A stretch of DNA of 64,000 bases from Catenuloplanes niger (GCF_031458255.1 NZ_JAVDYC010000001.1:5775001-5839000), one strand, 5' to 3'; positions 8,581 through 18,329 are shown, counted from the stretch's first letter. Notes: generated by a model from the letters alone, not told the origin. Translations and numbers: made by a program.

Positions 8581-9297
8581 TCAAGGGTTTGGTTGCCGGG
8601 GCAGGAGGCGGGCTCGGCCGAGACCGAGCACCAGCAGGGGATCGAGGTACTCGGCACCTCGGCGCAAACCCCAGTGCAGGCAGGCGGCAGCCGGACAGCC
8701 GGGATGACCGGTGGCCAGCGTGCCCAGGGGAGTACCGGCCGTCACGGGCTGGCCGCGTGCGATGCCGACGTGCACCGGCTGGTAGGTCGTGCGCAAGCCG
8801 CCGGGATGCTCGACACTCACCACGCCTTGACCCGCGACCTGACCGGCGAAGAGCACCGTGCCTGCTCCGGCGGAACGAACGATCGTCCCGGGAGATGCGC
8901 CGAGATCCACGCCGCGATGACCGGGCAGCCAGCGCTGTGGCGGCGGATCGAAGCGACGGACGATCTGCGGAGGCGGCCCGCTCAACGGCCAGCTGTACCT
9001 GACCCCGGCTTGTGCGGACGAGCCGGTAGACGGCCCGCGACCCGACGTCGCCGGGGTCGGGCCGCCGGCAGACGGTGGCCCGGCTGAAGGTGGCGCGGTT
9101 GCCGCAGGCGCGGTTGCCGCAGGTGCGGTTGACGATGGTGTCTCCGGCGGACTCGATCTGGTGTCCGGTAACTGCGTCGGTGCGACCTGCGAGACCGGTG
9201 CGGTCGAGCGAGTGACGGAGCGTGAAGGCGGCGCGCTGCCGGCCGGCAGGAGTGCCGCCAGACTGAGAACGGCCAGGGGGAGTGCGGTGAGGTGCAT
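8581..9297 (-). CDS. Secreted M23-family peptidase-like protein, degenerate active site
   Basis: Exported LytM/M23-fold protein, expected to act on or bind peptidoglycan. The ATG at 9297 gives a 238-residue chain with a signal peptide (MHLTALPLAVLSLAALLPAG), a Pro/Ser/Thr/Ala-rich linker to residue 98, and an M23 domain at about 100-223. Two zinc ligands are present in HRGVD (His127, Asp131) and a third, His208, in CLHWG. The first His of the usual HxH is Cys206, and the catalytic His normally in YxHL is replaced (TTYQPVH). It may be a low-activity or binding version. A longer upstream frame lacks any signal and was not used. Confidence 0.85.
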   Translation of the reverse strand: MHLTALPLAVLSLAALLPAGSAPPSRSVTRSTAPVSQVAPTQLPDTRSSPPETPSSTAPAATAPAATAPPSAGPPSAGGPTPATSGRGPSTGSSAQAGVRYSWPLSGPPPQIVRRFDPPPQRWLPGHRGVDLGASPGTIVRSAGAGTVLFAGQVAGQGVVSVEHPGGLRTTYQPVHVGIARGQPVTAGTPLGTLATGHPGCPAAACLHWGLRRGAEYLDPLLVLGLGRARLLPRQPNP

Positions 9298-10145
9298 GAG
9301 CCGAGGATTGCGTGAACGGTGCGCCCGCCGAATGCCGATTCTCGGATCTGTGGACAAAGTTTCTGCCTGTGGATAACCCGCCGCAGACCTGCAGCCCGGC
9401 TCACACTGGACCAGTAACGAAGCCACAAACCAGCAGGGACAAGCCGACGTCGGCCCGTCGCGACGTCGACCTGGACCGGCACGATGCTGGCCGTGCTCGC
9501 CATCGGTCGCTATCGGCTCGCCTTGACTACCGCGTCCTCCGGTCTGGCCTGTGCCGTCGCGGGGCCGCGGGGCCGCCGGGCCGCCGGGCTGCCGGGCCGC
9601 TGTGTTGGCGTGCCGGCGCGCTGCAGTGCTGCCGCGCCGACTGAATGCCGGCACGTCGGCGCGCCAGCGTGTTGCCGTGCTGAGGTGCCATCGTGCCTTC
9701 GCTGCAATTGAGCGTGGACCGGCTTCTTGGCCTGGTTAGGCGGTTCTGTGGTTCGGGGCGAGGCCTGGTCCAGGGGCGGGGGACATGGTGGGTTTGGTGT
9801 TCGGCTGCGGTGACGGGTGCTCTGGTCCGGTGTGGTGCCGTGTGCCCGGGTGGGAGAGCGCGTGAAGGTGGCGCACGATTGGATTCGTTTTTCGGGCGGT
9901 GTTACCGGAGGAATCGAAGGAGGGTGGTTTCGACGCCGGTGCCGGGCACGTTTCCGGTCGCCTGCCTGCCGGGATCGTCGAGGCGGCGTCGTTCGGGAGG
10001 AGTTGGAGAAGGGCCGTTCGCGCGTGGGGTGCGGATTTGTCTTGCGGCCACGGATCGTGCAGGGAGGAGCGCCAGCGACGACCGGTGCCCGCGGGAGTGT
10101 GCGGAAATCGGCCCGCCGGAAGCGGGCAAAGTGAATGTCATTCGG
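9298..10145. other. Gene-free interval, 848 bases
   Basis: Lies upstream of the M23 gene and downstream of the aminotransferase gene (both minus strand). The part next to 9298 should hold the M23 promoter. The stretch 9560-9700 is built from short GCCGGC/GCGCCG runs. Frames that stay open across it show no recognisable motif, poor third-position GC bias and no ribosome-binding site. I call nothing here. Confidence 0.5.
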
Positions 10146-11333
10146 TCAGCTGCCGGCGGTGAGCAGCGCGGGGAGTCGTGCGGCGAGGCGGTCGTATTCG
10201 TCCGGCTGGTTGTAGACCTGGGCGGAGATGCGTAGCCAGCCGCGGGAATTCCAGGCGTTGATGCCGACTGCGGCGCCGAGTTTGTCCGCGATGCGGTGGC
10301 GGAGGGCGACCGCGTCCGCGTCCGTCGTGGCGACGCCGGACGGGAGTGGCACGACGCGCATCGCGATGCCGGCGCCGCCGGGATCGGGCAGGTCGGCGGG
10401 GCGGAGACCGAGCGCGGCGCCGATCACCCGCTGACCGTAGGCGGCCAATGCTGCGTTGTGGGCGCGGACCCGGTCGTGACCGAGGGTGCGCAGCACGAAG
10501 AGGCCGGTCGGCGCGGACAGCCACGGGCTGTAGTCGAGTGTGCCCTGGGACTCGACGTTCGCGGGAAATCCGTCGTCGTGGTCCCAGGAGACGGCGAGTG
10601 GTTCGATGCGGTCCCGCCAGCGCGGCGCCACCGTCAGCATCGCCACCGAGCGTGGTGCGAACGCCCACTTGTGCAGGTTGCCGACCCAGAAGTCGGCGCC
10701 GATCCCGTCGACTGCCAGCGGCAGCATGCCGGGGGCGTGGGCGCCGTCGACCAACACGGCCACGTTGGCGCGGTGGGCGGCCTCCACGATGGGCACGAGC
10801 GGGAACAGCTTCACCGTGGAGGACGCGACCTGGTCCACGATCAGCAGGCGGGTGCGGTCGGTGAACGCGGCCCGGAGCAGCGACACCACCTCGCCGTCGC
10901 CGGCGGTCAGCGGTACCGCCACGGTGCGGGCCACGGCACCGGTCCGGCGGCATTCCCGCGCCACCGCGATCGCGACCGAGCCGTAGCCGTGATCGGTCAG
11001 CAGGATCTCGTCGCCGGCCCGCAGGCCCATCGACTGCAGCACGATCGCGACACCGGCGGTCGTGTTCGGGATCAGCGCGGTGCCGTCCGGGTCCGCGCCG
11101 AACTGCGTCGCCAGGTGCCGCCGGGTGTGCCCGACCCGATCGCGCAGGCCCCGGGTGTAGAACCGCATCGGATCGAGCTCGACCTCGTCGCGCAGACGCT
11201 GCTGGGCGCGCTGCACCGCGATCGGGGTCACGCCGACCGTGCCGTGGTTCAGGTAGGAGACGGCCGGATCCAGTGAGAAGAGCAGTCGTGCACCGGCGAT
11301 TGTGTCCGGCGGCCGTACGTCACCAGTGCCCAC
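10146..11333 (-). CDS. Class V PLP-dependent aminotransferase (isopenicillin-N-epimerase-like)
   Basis: Cytoplasmic PLP enzyme of the class V family (cysteine desulfurase, CefD and relatives). The 395-residue chain starts at GTG 11333 and reads DPAVSYLNHGTVG, the family's N-terminal substrate motif. It has VDGAHAPGMLPL for the cofactor-contacting Asp and His, and NLHKWAFAP with the Schiff-base Lys. CefD-like members are racemases or lyases, so the reaction is open. It follows xerC by 40 bases on the same strand. The frame stays open far upstream across xerC, but that part is an out-of-frame reading. Confidence 0.92.
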   Translation of the reverse strand: MGTGDVRPPDTIAGARLLFSLDPAVSYLNHGTVGVTPIAVQRAQQRLRDEVELDPMRFYTRGLRDRVGHTRRHLATQFGADPDGTALIPNTTAGVAIVLQSMGLRAGDEILLTDHGYGSVAIAVARECRRTGAVARTVAVPLTAGDGEVVSLLRAAFTDRTRLLIVDQVASSTVKLFPLVPIVEAAHRANVAVLVDGAHAPGMLPLAVDGIGADFWVGNLHKWAFAPRSVAMLTVAPRWRDRIEPLAVSWDHDDGFPANVESQGTLDYSPWLSAPTGLFVLRTLGHDRVRAHNAALAAYGQRVIGAALGLRPADLPDPGGAGIAMRVVPLPSGVATTDADAVALRHRIADKLGAAVGINAWNSRGWLRISAQVYNQPDEYDRLAARLPALLTAGS

Positions 11334-11373
11334 CCGTCGATCGTAAGGGGCGCAGCGGCGCGGACGCTGCTTT

Positions 11374-12816
11374 TCAGGCGCGGGGGTGAGCCTGACGGTA
11401 CGCCGCACGCAGCCGCTCGACCGACACGTGCGTGTAGATCTGCGTGGTCGCCAGCGACGCGTGCCCCAGCAGCTCCTGCACCGAGCGAAGGTCGGCACCG
11501 CCCTCCAGCAGGTGGGTGGCGGCGGAATGGCGCAGCCCGTGCGGCGTCGTGTGCGGCAACCGCTCGGCCCGCGCGTAGGCCGCCACGATCCGGCGCGCGA
11601 TCGTCGGCTGCAGGCGGCCTCCGCGCGCGCCGAGCAGCAGGGCCGGTCCGCTGTCCCCGCTGGCCAGGGTGGGGCGCGCGAGACGGAGATAGGCGTCGAG
11701 CGCCCGCTCGGCCGGTACACCGAACGGGACCGAGCGCTCCCGGTTGCCCTTGCCGAGGACCCGGACCAGCCGGCGCGCGCGGTCCAGATCGGAGAGGTCG
11801 AGGCCGCACAGCTCACTGACCCGGATGCCGGTGGCGTAGAGCAACTCCAGTACGAGACGGTCGCGCAGCTCCACGGGTGTGGGCGGTGTCCCGCCGGCCT
11901 CGGCGCCCGCTTCACCTCCGGCAGCGCCCGAGACCCGGCCGGTGCCCACCGATCCGACCGCAGGGCTGGCTGCGGAACCTGAGCCGACTGCGGCGCCGGA
12001 GTCGGCTGGCTCCGCAGTGGTGCTTGGTGCCACCGGTTCGCCTGCGGCGCCGGAGCCGGTTGCGGTGCCGCAGGCGGCTGGCTCGGCAGTGGCGCCGGGC
12101 ACCGCCGGTCCGGTTGCGGTGCCGGAGTCGGCTGGCTCGGCAGCGGCGCCGGGCATCCCCAGCGCGGCTGCGGCGCGGGAGCCGGTTGGCTCGGCAGTGG
12201 TGGCTGGCGCCGCCGGTTCGCCTGCGGCGCCGGAGTCGGTGGCGGTGGTGGAGTCGGTTGGCTCGGCAGCGGCGCCGGGGACCGCAGGTCCGACTGCGGA
12301 CCCGGGCCGGCGGGGGCCGGGCGTGGCACCGGGCACCGTTGATCCGGCCGCCGTGCGGCCGGCCTGTCTCGATGCGGAGGCGGGGGACGAGACCAGCGCG
12401 GCCGCCTGGTCCGCGCGGAGTGCTCCGGGCAGCGTGCGGTGCGCCCGCGGGCTGGCCAGTTGGGCACCCACGTCGTGCTCCAGGTGGCCGGCTCGGTGTG
12501 CCCAGGCCGTGAGCGCCCGGGCCGACGCCGCCCGGCGGGCCATCGAGGTGCGCGCGGCGCCGTGCGCGCGCTGGGTCGCCAGCCAGCTGCGCAGCTCGGC
12601 GATGTCCAGGTCGGCAATCGTCGAACAGCCGGCGGCGGCCGCGTGACCGAGCAGCGAGACCACGTCGCCCACGTAGGCCCGCACCGTGTGTGCCGAGCGG
12701 TCCTGGACGGTGGCCACGTGATGGGCGAACTCGTCGACGATCGTGCGCATCCCGGCCGGGAGGCCTTCGTACACGTCCTGTGTCGCGCGAGTGCGCGGCG
12801 GCTCGCTGCTCCCCAT
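11374..12816 (-). CDS. xerC: Tyrosine recombinase XerC with a large low-complexity insertion
   Basis: Resolves chromosome dimers at dif with XerD. The 480-residue protein starts at ATG 12816 (ATG 12750 is an alternative). Residues 24-145 form the core-binding SAM-like domain, and 314-480 the catalytic domain with Arg332 (TGIRVSELC), Lys356 (GKGNRERSVPF), His426 and Arg429 (HGLRH), His452 (LLGH) and nucleophile Tyr461. All active-site residues are intact. Between the domains sits an insertion of about 170 residues (145-313) of Ala/Pro/Thr/Gly/Glu, with AEP motifs spaced by multiples of six residues. Usual XerC is about 300 residues. The locus order comM-dprA-xerC supports the identity. Confidence 0.93.
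   Translation of the reverse strand: MGSSEPPRTRATQDVYEGLPAGMRTIVDEFAHHVATVQDRSAHTVRAYVGDVVSLLGHAAAAGCSTIADLDIAELRSWLATQRAHGAARTSMARRAASARALTAWAHRAGHLEHDVGAQLASPRAHRTLPGALRADQAAALVSSPASASRQAGRTAAGSTVPGATPGPRRPGSAVGPAVPGAAAEPTDSTTATDSGAAGEPAAPATTAEPTGSRAAAALGMPGAAAEPADSGTATGPAVPGATAEPAACGTATGSGAAGEPVAPSTTAEPADSGAAVGSGSAASPAVGSVGTGRVSGAAGGEAGAEAGGTPPTPVELRDRLVLELLYATGIRVSELCGLDLSDLDRARRLVRVLGKGNRERSVPFGVPAERALDAYLRLARPTLASGDSGPALLLGARGGRLQPTIARRIVAAYARAERLPHTTPHGLRHSAATHLLEGGADLRSVQELLGHASLATTQIYTHVSVERLRAAYRQAHPRA
11878..12384 (-). repeat. In-frame degenerate repeats encoding the XerC insertion
   Basis: About 507 bases of related short units, such as GTTGCGGTGCCGGAGTCGGC and GCTGGCTCGGCAGTGGCGCC, recur at 18 or 24 base steps. 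They stay in frame with xerC on the minus strand and encode repeated AEPADSG/TATG/PAVPGA-type peptides. Confidence 0.8.
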
Positions 12817-12877
12817 CCGTCGACGGTCCGCCCCGGACCGCCGGTCGTCAACTCGGCACGCGCGCGGCGCGCGGCCG

Positions 12878-14059
12878 TCATGGCGATCCACGGCGCGGCC
12901 GGGCAAGTTTGTAGGCGCCGTCGCGTGCGGTGACGAGGCCGAGCTCGGTGAGCAGGGCCAGACGGCGGAGGGTGGCGCGCGGGCCGATGCCGGTCCGGGC
13001 GGAGAGCTGGTCGGGCGTGATCTCGCGGCCGGCCTGGAACGCCTCCAGGAGGCGGGCGGACTCGTCGTCGAGGCGGTCACGGTCGCGGACGTCGCCGCGC
13101 GGGCGGGGCGCCAGGTCGGCGCCGATGGTGCCGACCTCCTCCAGGATGTCGGCGGCGCCGGTGACCAGGCGGGTGCCGGGCTGGTGGCGGAGCACGTCGT
13201 GGCAGCCGACGGACATGGCGGAGCCGACCGGGCCGGGCACCGCCATGGCGACCCGGCCGGGCAGGCCGCACGCCCGGCCGAGCGTCTGGACGGCACCGCT
13301 GCGGGCGGCGGCCTCGACCACGACCGTGCCGCGCGTGGCGGCCGCGATCAGCCGGTTGCGGACCAGGAAGCGGTGCCGCAGCGGATCCTCGCCCGGCGCC
13401 CACTCGCTGACCAGCAGGCCACCGTCGATGATGCGCTCGAAGAGCGCGGTGTTGCCGGCCGGGTAGGGCCGGTCGACGCCGCACGCGAGCACCGCGACGG
13501 TGACGCCGCCGGCCCGCAGCGCGGCGCGGTGTGCGGCACCGTCGATGCCGTACGCACCGCCGGAGACGACGGTCCAGCCCCGGCCCGCGAGGTCGAAGCC
13601 GATCTCCGTGGCCAGCCGGTTCCCGTACTCCGTGGCGGCGCGGGCGCCGACGACCGCGACCGAGCGGGCGAGGGCCGCGGCGAGCGGCAGCGACCCGCGG
13701 ACCCACAGGCACAGCGGCGGCCGGGTGTCCCGGTCGACCCGGTGCGGTCCGCCGCGCAGGTCGATGGTCCGCAGGTCGGCGACCTGGTCGGGCCATTCGG
13801 CGTCGCCGGGGACGACGAGCCGCGCTCCGACCTGCTGCGCACGCTCCAGTTTCTCCTCGGCGGTCCGCAGCGGGTCACCGGCCCGCAGGCGCGCGGCGGC
13901 CGTGTTCCGCGTGCCGGAGTGGCAGGACGGGTCGTGCAGGATGCGCCAGAGCGCTTCGGGCGCACCGTGTGCCTGGACCATCTCCCAGCCGATCAGGTGC
14001 CCGGGCTCGAGCAGCCAGTTCAGCGCGACCCGGGCCAGCCGGTCCTCCCGCGTGCTCAT
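12878..14059 (-). CDS. dprA: DNA-processing protein DprA
   Basis: Binds single-stranded DNA and loads RecA during transformation or recombination. The 393-residue chain starts at ATG 14059, overlapping the comM stop by 4 bases (ATGA). The Rossmann-like core contains SVAVVGARAATEYGNRLA, VVSGGAYGIDGAAHRAAL and RNRLIAAATRGTVVVEAA, the family signatures. A winged-helix C-terminal domain (LSARTGIGPRATLRRLALLT) completes it. A longer frame extends 5' inside comM but is only its other-frame reading. Neighbours comM and xerC fit the standard actinobacterial cluster. Confidence 0.97.
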   Translation of the reverse strand: MSTREDRLARVALNWLLEPGHLIGWEMVQAHGAPEALWRILHDPSCHSGTRNTAAARLRAGDPLRTAEEKLERAQQVGARLVVPGDAEWPDQVADLRTIDLRGGPHRVDRDTRPPLCLWVRGSLPLAAALARSVAVVGARAATEYGNRLATEIGFDLAGRGWTVVSGGAYGIDGAAHRAALRAGGVTVAVLACGVDRPYPAGNTALFERIIDGGLLVSEWAPGEDPLRHRFLVRNRLIAAATRGTVVVEAAARSGAVQTLGRACGLPGRVAMAVPGPVGSAMSVGCHDVLRHQPGTRLVTGAADILEEVGTIGADLAPRPRGDVRDRDRLDDESARLLEAFQAGREITPDQLSARTGIGPRATLRRLALLTELGLVTARDGAYKLARPRRGSP

Positions 14060-15576
14060 CCGTGCTCCCCGGCGCGCAGCTGGCTGGCCTCGGCCACCTC
14101 GTCCGCCCCGGGCCGGTCCAGACCGTCCAGGTCGGCGACGGTCCAGGCCAATCGGAGCGTGCGATCGAAGCCGCGGGCGGTGAGCGAGCCGCTGTCCAGC
14201 GCGCGCTGGAGGCGGTCGACGTCCGGCCGGGGCAGCTGCCAGGGCGGCCGGCGCAGGGCGGCGCCGGGAACCTCCGCGTTGGTGCGCCAGCCGTGCGCGG
14301 ACCAGCGTGCCGCGGCCGCGGCACGGGCCTGGGCGACCCGGGCGGCGACCGTGGCGGAGGTCTCGCGCGGCGTGTCCGCGCCGACCAGGTCGGCCGCGCG
14401 CATCGGGTGCAGCCGGACGCGCAGGTCGAGGCGGTCGAGCAGGGGCCCGGAGAGCCGGCCGAGGTAGCGACGGCGGGCCACCGGCGTGCACTCGCAGGCG
14501 GCGTCCCCGGCGGGCTTCGCGCACGGGCACGGATTCGCCGCGATGACCAGCTGCACGCGGGTGGGGTATTCGGTGGTGCCGCCGGTGCGGTTGAGCGTGA
14601 CCCGGCCGGACTCCAGTGGCTGGCGCAGCGAGTCGAGCACGCGCGCGGCGAACTCCGGCGCCTCGTCGAGGAACAGCACGCCGCGGTGGGCCAGGGACAG
14701 CGCGCCGGGACGGGCCAGGCCGGAGCCGCCGCCGACCAGCGAGGCCAGGCTGGCGGTGTGGTGCGGGGCCTGGAACGGCGGTCGGCGGATGAGGCGGCCG
14801 CCGGGCGGCAGCGTGCCGGCGATCGAGTGCACCGCGGTGACCTCCAGCGCGGCCTCGTCGTCCAGCTCGGGGAGCACGGACGGCAGGCGCTCGGCGAGCA
14901 TGGTCTTGCCGGCGCCGGGTGGCCCGATGAGCGCGAGGTGGTGCGCGCCGGCGGCGGCGACCTCGATGGCCCGGCGCCCGACGGCCTGCCCGGCCACGTC
15001 GGCCAGGTCCGGGCCGGGCGGCACCGGGGGACCGGGCGAGCCGGGTGGCGGGAGCAGCGTGCCCGAGCCGCGGACGAAACCGATCAGCCGTTGCAGCGTG
15101 TCGACCGCGCGGACGTCCACGCCGGGGACGACGGTCGCCTCGTCCGCGTTGTGCAGCGGGACGACGGCGCGGGTGAGACCGGCCCGCGCGGCGGCGGCGA
15201 CCATCGGCAGGATGCCGCGGATCGGGCGCACGGTGCCGTCGAGGCCCAGCTCACCGAGGATCGCGACGCCGTCCAGGCCGACCGGTGGCAGCCCGCCGGC
15301 GCACGCCAGGATGCCGGCCGCGATGGCCAGGTCGAAGGCGGAGCCGCGCTTGGGCAGGGTGGCGGGGAGGAGGTTGACGGTGAGCCGCCGGTTCGGCCAC
15401 TCCTCGCCGGAGTTGACGATCGCGGCGCGGACCCGGTCACGAGCCTCGTTGAGCGCGGTGTCGGGCAGGCCGGTGAGCGTGACCCCGGGCAGGCCCGGCG
15501 CGATGTCGACCTCGACCTCGACCAGGTGGCCCGCCACGCCGACCAGCCCGACGCAGCACACCTTGGCGTAGCTCAT
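14056..15576 (-). CDS. comM: YifB/ComM family Mg-chelatase-like AAA ATPase
   Basis: Hexameric AAA+ ATPase related to ComM, a branch-migration helicase in natural transformation. The 506-residue chain begins MSYAKVCCVGLVGVAGHLVEV with a Lon-like N-terminal domain, followed by the Walker A GPPGAGKTMLAERLP near residue 220, Walker B GVLFLDEAPEF, and a C-terminal Mg-chelatase helical domain. The start is 8 bases downstream of the yraN stop, and the stop overlaps dprA. All key ATPase residues are present. Confidence 0.96.
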   Translation of the reverse strand: MSYAKVCCVGLVGVAGHLVEVEVDIAPGLPGVTLTGLPDTALNEARDRVRAAIVNSGEEWPNRRLTVNLLPATLPKRGSAFDLAIAAGILACAGGLPPVGLDGVAILGELGLDGTVRPIRGILPMVAAAARAGLTRAVVPLHNADEATVVPGVDVRAVDTLQRLIGFVRGSGTLLPPPGSPGPPVPPGPDLADVAGQAVGRRAIEVAAAGAHHLALIGPPGAGKTMLAERLPSVLPELDDEAALEVTAVHSIAGTLPPGGRLIRRPPFQAPHHTASLASLVGGGSGLARPGALSLAHRGVLFLDEAPEFAARVLDSLRQPLESGRVTLNRTGGTTEYPTRVQLVIAANPCPCAKPAGDAACECTPVARRRYLGRLSGPLLDRLDLRVRLHPMRAADLVGADTPRETSATVAARVAQARAAAAARWSAHGWRTNAEVPGAALRRPPWQLPRPDVDRLQRALDSGSLTARGFDRTLRLAWTVADLDGLDRPGADEVAEASQLRAGEHG

Positions 15577-15584
15577 CGCGGCCG

Positions 15585-15944
15585 TCAGAACGCGCTTCGG
15601 ACGTGCTCGACCGAGGCCGCGCCACGACGCCGGGCGGTCACCGCGACCACGTCGAAGCGGACGTGGCCACCGTGACCGGGTGCGTCGGCGAGCCAGTGCG
15701 AGGCGACGCGCCGCAACCGCTGCTGCTTGCGCCGGCCGACGGCCTCGGCGGGCGCGCCGAACGTCGTGGACCGGCGCGTCTTGACCTCACAGAAGACGAC
15801 GTCGTCGCCGTCGGAGAGGATGATGTCGATCTCACCGTCGGCGCACTGCCAGTTGCGGGCGACCGGGGTCATCCCCGCCTCGACCAGGTGCCGCAGTGCC
15901 ACTCGTTCCCCGTAGGCGCCGACCGCGCGGGTTGTGGTTGTCAT
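15585..15944 (-). CDS. yraN: YraN family endonuclease-like protein (UPF0102)
   Basis: A 119-residue protein with the restriction-endonuclease-like fold. The motif is visible as GERVALRHL, CADGEIDIILSDGDDVVFCE and VKTRRSTTFG; the D-x-D/E-x-K arrangement is conserved. Its in vivo substrate is not known. It is first in the minus-strand run yraN-comM-dprA-xerC and lies 8 bases before comM. The ATG at 15944 gives the expected length. Confidence 0.95.
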   Translation of the reverse strand: MTTTTRAVGAYGERVALRHLVEAGMTPVARNWQCADGEIDIILSDGDDVVFCEVKTRRSTTFGAPAEAVGRRKQQRLRRVASHWLADAPGHGGHVRFDVVAVTARRRGAASVEHVRSAF

Positions 15945-16095
15945 GGGTTCACCGTGGTGCGGGGTGGGGGCGGGGGCAACGGCTCATGATCGAGATGTGG
16001 AGCGGGAAACCGCCTGTGGAAACGCGGATGATCTCGCGGTGGTTGTGGTACCCGCTCGCGTGGGGAGTAGCGCCCGGAAGTTCCGGTGACATACG

Positions 16096-17121
16096 GTGCC
16101 GACCGTGGATGGACGTCGGTTTGCAGATGAACCAGAACCGCAGTGGTACGGCGACTGGCGCACCCCCGCCGCCGACGAGCCCGCGGACGACCCCCGCGCG
16201 GCGACCCGCCCCCGCCGCGCCTCGGACCCGCTGACCGACCCGACCGGGTACAGCGACCACTGGAACGTGCCACGCACCCGGACGCCGGAGACGCCGGACA
16301 CGGCCGAGCCCCGGTCGCGGCACGGCCAGGAGCGCGGCTACGAGCTCGACGCCGTCACCGGGCGCGGCCTGGAGGCGCTTCCGGTGGTCACGCCCACCGC
16401 CGCGGCCCCGGCCGCCCCGGAGTTCGCCGCGCCGCCGGAGGTGAGCGGCGTCACGGCCCCGGACGCGAGCCGCACCGCGGCGTACCCGCTGACCGGCGAC
16501 GTCCCCCGGTTCCGCACCGAGGCCCTGGACCGCGCCGCCCTGCGCCGTCCGCCCGCGAGCCCACCCGCCCCCGACCCCGCCGCACCGGACCTCGCCGCGG
16601 CGAGCCCGGGACCGGTGAGCCCCGGACCGGCGGTCCCCGGCGCGAGCCCGTTGATTCCCGGCGCCACGCACCCGCCCACGGCCCCGGCCTTCATCCCGCC
16701 CGCCGGCGAGCCGCCCTACATTCCGGTCAGCCCGGCCCCCGGCGAGCCGCCCTACGTCCCCGCCGGTGACGCGCCCTACGCGCCCGCCGGCGGCGCGCCC
16801 TACTCCGCCCCGGCCGGCGGCGAGCGCGTCTACACGACCCGCCGGCCGATCCTCGCCGTACCCATCGGCCTGGTCGCCCTGCTCCTGGAGATCCCGGCGC
16901 TGCGCCTGCTCCTGGACGGGTTCACCGGCGGCACCGCCGCGGCCGGCAACCTGGTCAGCGGTCTCGCGCTGGCGCTCAGCCTGCCGCTCACCGGCGTCGG
17001 CCTCTACGCGCTGCTGACCACCGGCCGCGCCGCCGATCACCGCACGTGGTGGCGCCCGCCGCTGGCGTACCTCCCGCTCGGGATCGTCCTGCTCCTCGCG
17101 GCCGCGATCGCTGCCAGGTAG
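16096..17121 (+). CDS. Proline-rich membrane protein, unknown function
   Basis: I do not recognise a named family. The 341-residue product begins at GTG 16096 ([20 protein letters not shown]). The first 245 residues are hydrophilic and disordered, rich in Pro/Ala/Asp, with repeated [14 protein letters not shown] and APYAPAGG units at about 205-240. Residues 251-341 hold three predicted membrane segments, around 251-270, 285-310 and 320-339. Topology suggests a cytoplasmic or surface-exposed Pro-rich head on a small membrane anchor. It lies between yraN (divergent) and rpsB. Confidence 0.75.
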   Translation: MPTVDGRRFADEPEPQWYGDWRTPAADEPADDPRAATRPRRASDPLTDPTGYSDHWNVPRTRTPETPDTAEPRSRHGQERGYELDAVTGRGLEALPVVTPTAAAPAAPEFAAPPEVSGVTAPDASRTAAYPLTGDVPRFRTEALDRAALRRPPASPPAPDPAAPDLAAASPGPVSPGPAVPGASPLIPGATHPPTAPAFIPPAGEPPYIPVSPAPGEPPYVPAGDAPYAPAGGAPYSAPAGGERVYTTRRPILAVPIGLVALLLEIPALRLLLDGFTGGTAAAGNLVSGLALALSLPLTGVGLYALLTTGRAADHRTWWRPPLAYLPLGIVLLLAAAIAAR

Positions 17122-17226
17122 AACGGGAAACGAGAGCCCTCCCGGGGCGGCACCCCGGGAGCGGCGTATGCTGGTCCACGGCGACCGCCACCGGCGGTCG
17201 ACCTCGCGCGCCTTCTTCACGGCGGT

Positions 17227-17251
17227 CGATGATCACGGAATGTGATCATCG
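17227..17251. promoter_or_regulatory. Perfect 10-bp inverted repeat in the rpsB leader
   Basis: CGATGATCAC (17227-17236) and GTGATCATCG (17242-17251) are separated by GGAAT. It lies 106 bases after the upstream membrane-protein gene and 149 bases before rpsB. It could be a weak terminator, a transcription-factor site or a leader hairpin; the sequence alone does not decide. Confidence 0.55.
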
Positions 17252-17399
17252 ATTCCCCGTCGTGGGGCGCCGGCCTCCCTGGTCCCGTTCTCGGCGCAAG
17301 CAGAAGCGACGGGCCCACCCTGGCCGGCGACCGGGCGCCAGGCGCCGAGCCGACTGGCATCGGCGGCACAACCAGGGACGACGCAGGGAGCATTTCACC

Positions 17400-18290
17400 A
17401 TGGCTGTAGTCAGCATGCGCCAGCTGCTGGAGAGCGGCGTGCACTTCGGGCACCAGACCCGTCGCTGGAACCCGAAGATGAAGCGCTTCATCTTCACCGA
17501 GCGCAACGGCATCTACATCATCGACCTCCGCCAGACGCTCGACTACATCGAGAAGGCGTACGAGTACATCAAGAACACCGTCGCCGAGGGCGGCAGCATC
17601 CTCTTCGTCGGCACCAAGAAGCAGGCGCAGGAGGCCATCGCCGAGCAGGCGACGCGGGTCGGCCAGCCGTACGTGAACCACCGCTGGCTGGGCGGCATGC
17701 TGACCAACTTCCAGACGGTCTACAAGCGGCTGCAGCGGATGAAGGAGCTCGAGGCTCTGGGCGACCTGACCGGCACCGCCGCGGGTTACACCAAGAAGGA
17801 GACCCTGCAGCTCTACCGGGAGAAGACCAAGCTCACCAAGACGCTGGGCGGTCTCCGGGACATGCAGAAGGTGCCGTCGGCGATCTGGGTCGTCGACACC
17901 AAGAAGGAGCACATCGCGGTCGACGAGGCTCGCAAGCTGGGCATCCCGGTCATCGCGGTGCTGGACACCAACTGCGACCCGGACGAGGTCGACTTCCCGA
18001 TCCCGGGCAACGACGACGCGATCCGCTCCGCCGAGCTGCTGACCCGCGTGGTCGCCGCGGCGGTCGCCGACGGTCTGATCGCTCGCTCCGGCCGCGCGGG
18101 CCGTGGCGGCGACAAGCCGCAGGGCACCGCCGTGGGCGCGGACGAGCCGCTGGCCGAGTGGGAGCGTGAGCTGCTGGAGTCCGGCGAGAAGAAGGCCGCC
18201 GACGCCGAGGCGCCCGCCGCGACGGTTCCCGCCGCCGCTGCCCCCGCCGAGGCCCCGGCCGCCGAGCCGGCGCCGGCCGCCGCCGAGTAA
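17400..18290 (+). CDS. rpsB: 30S ribosomal protein S2
   Basis: Small-subunit ribosomal protein. The 296-residue chain starts at ATG 17400 ([20 protein letters not shown]) with a GGGAG ribosome-binding site about 14 bases upstream; the frame stays open 5' but is not S2. Core motifs include [33 protein letters not shown] and [11 protein letters not shown]. The last 45 residues are an Ala/Pro/Glu tail, as in actinobacteria. A hairpin separates it from tsf. Confidence 0.98.
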   Translation: MAVVSMRQLLESGVHFGHQTRRWNPKMKRFIFTERNGIYIIDLRQTLDYIEKAYEYIKNTVAEGGSILFVGTKKQAQEAIAEQATRVGQPYVNHRWLGGMLTNFQTVYKRLQRMKELEALGDLTGTAAGYTKKETLQLYREKTKLTKTLGGLRDMQKVPSAIWVVDTKKEHIAVDEARKLGIPVIAVLDTNCDPDEVDFPIPGNDDAIRSAELLTRVVAAAVADGLIARSGRAGRGGDKPQGTAVGADEPLAEWERELLESGEKKAADAEAPAATVPAAAAPAEAPAAEPAPAAAE

Positions 18291-18329
18291 AGCCGTCTCC
18301 GAGTAAAGCCGAGCAAGAAGCAGCACGAC

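Noticed and set aside
9693-10235. A 180-residue plus-strand frame opposite the aminotransferase 3' end
   Set aside because: Arg/Gly-rich reading without motif; it overlaps the well-supported aminotransferase gene.
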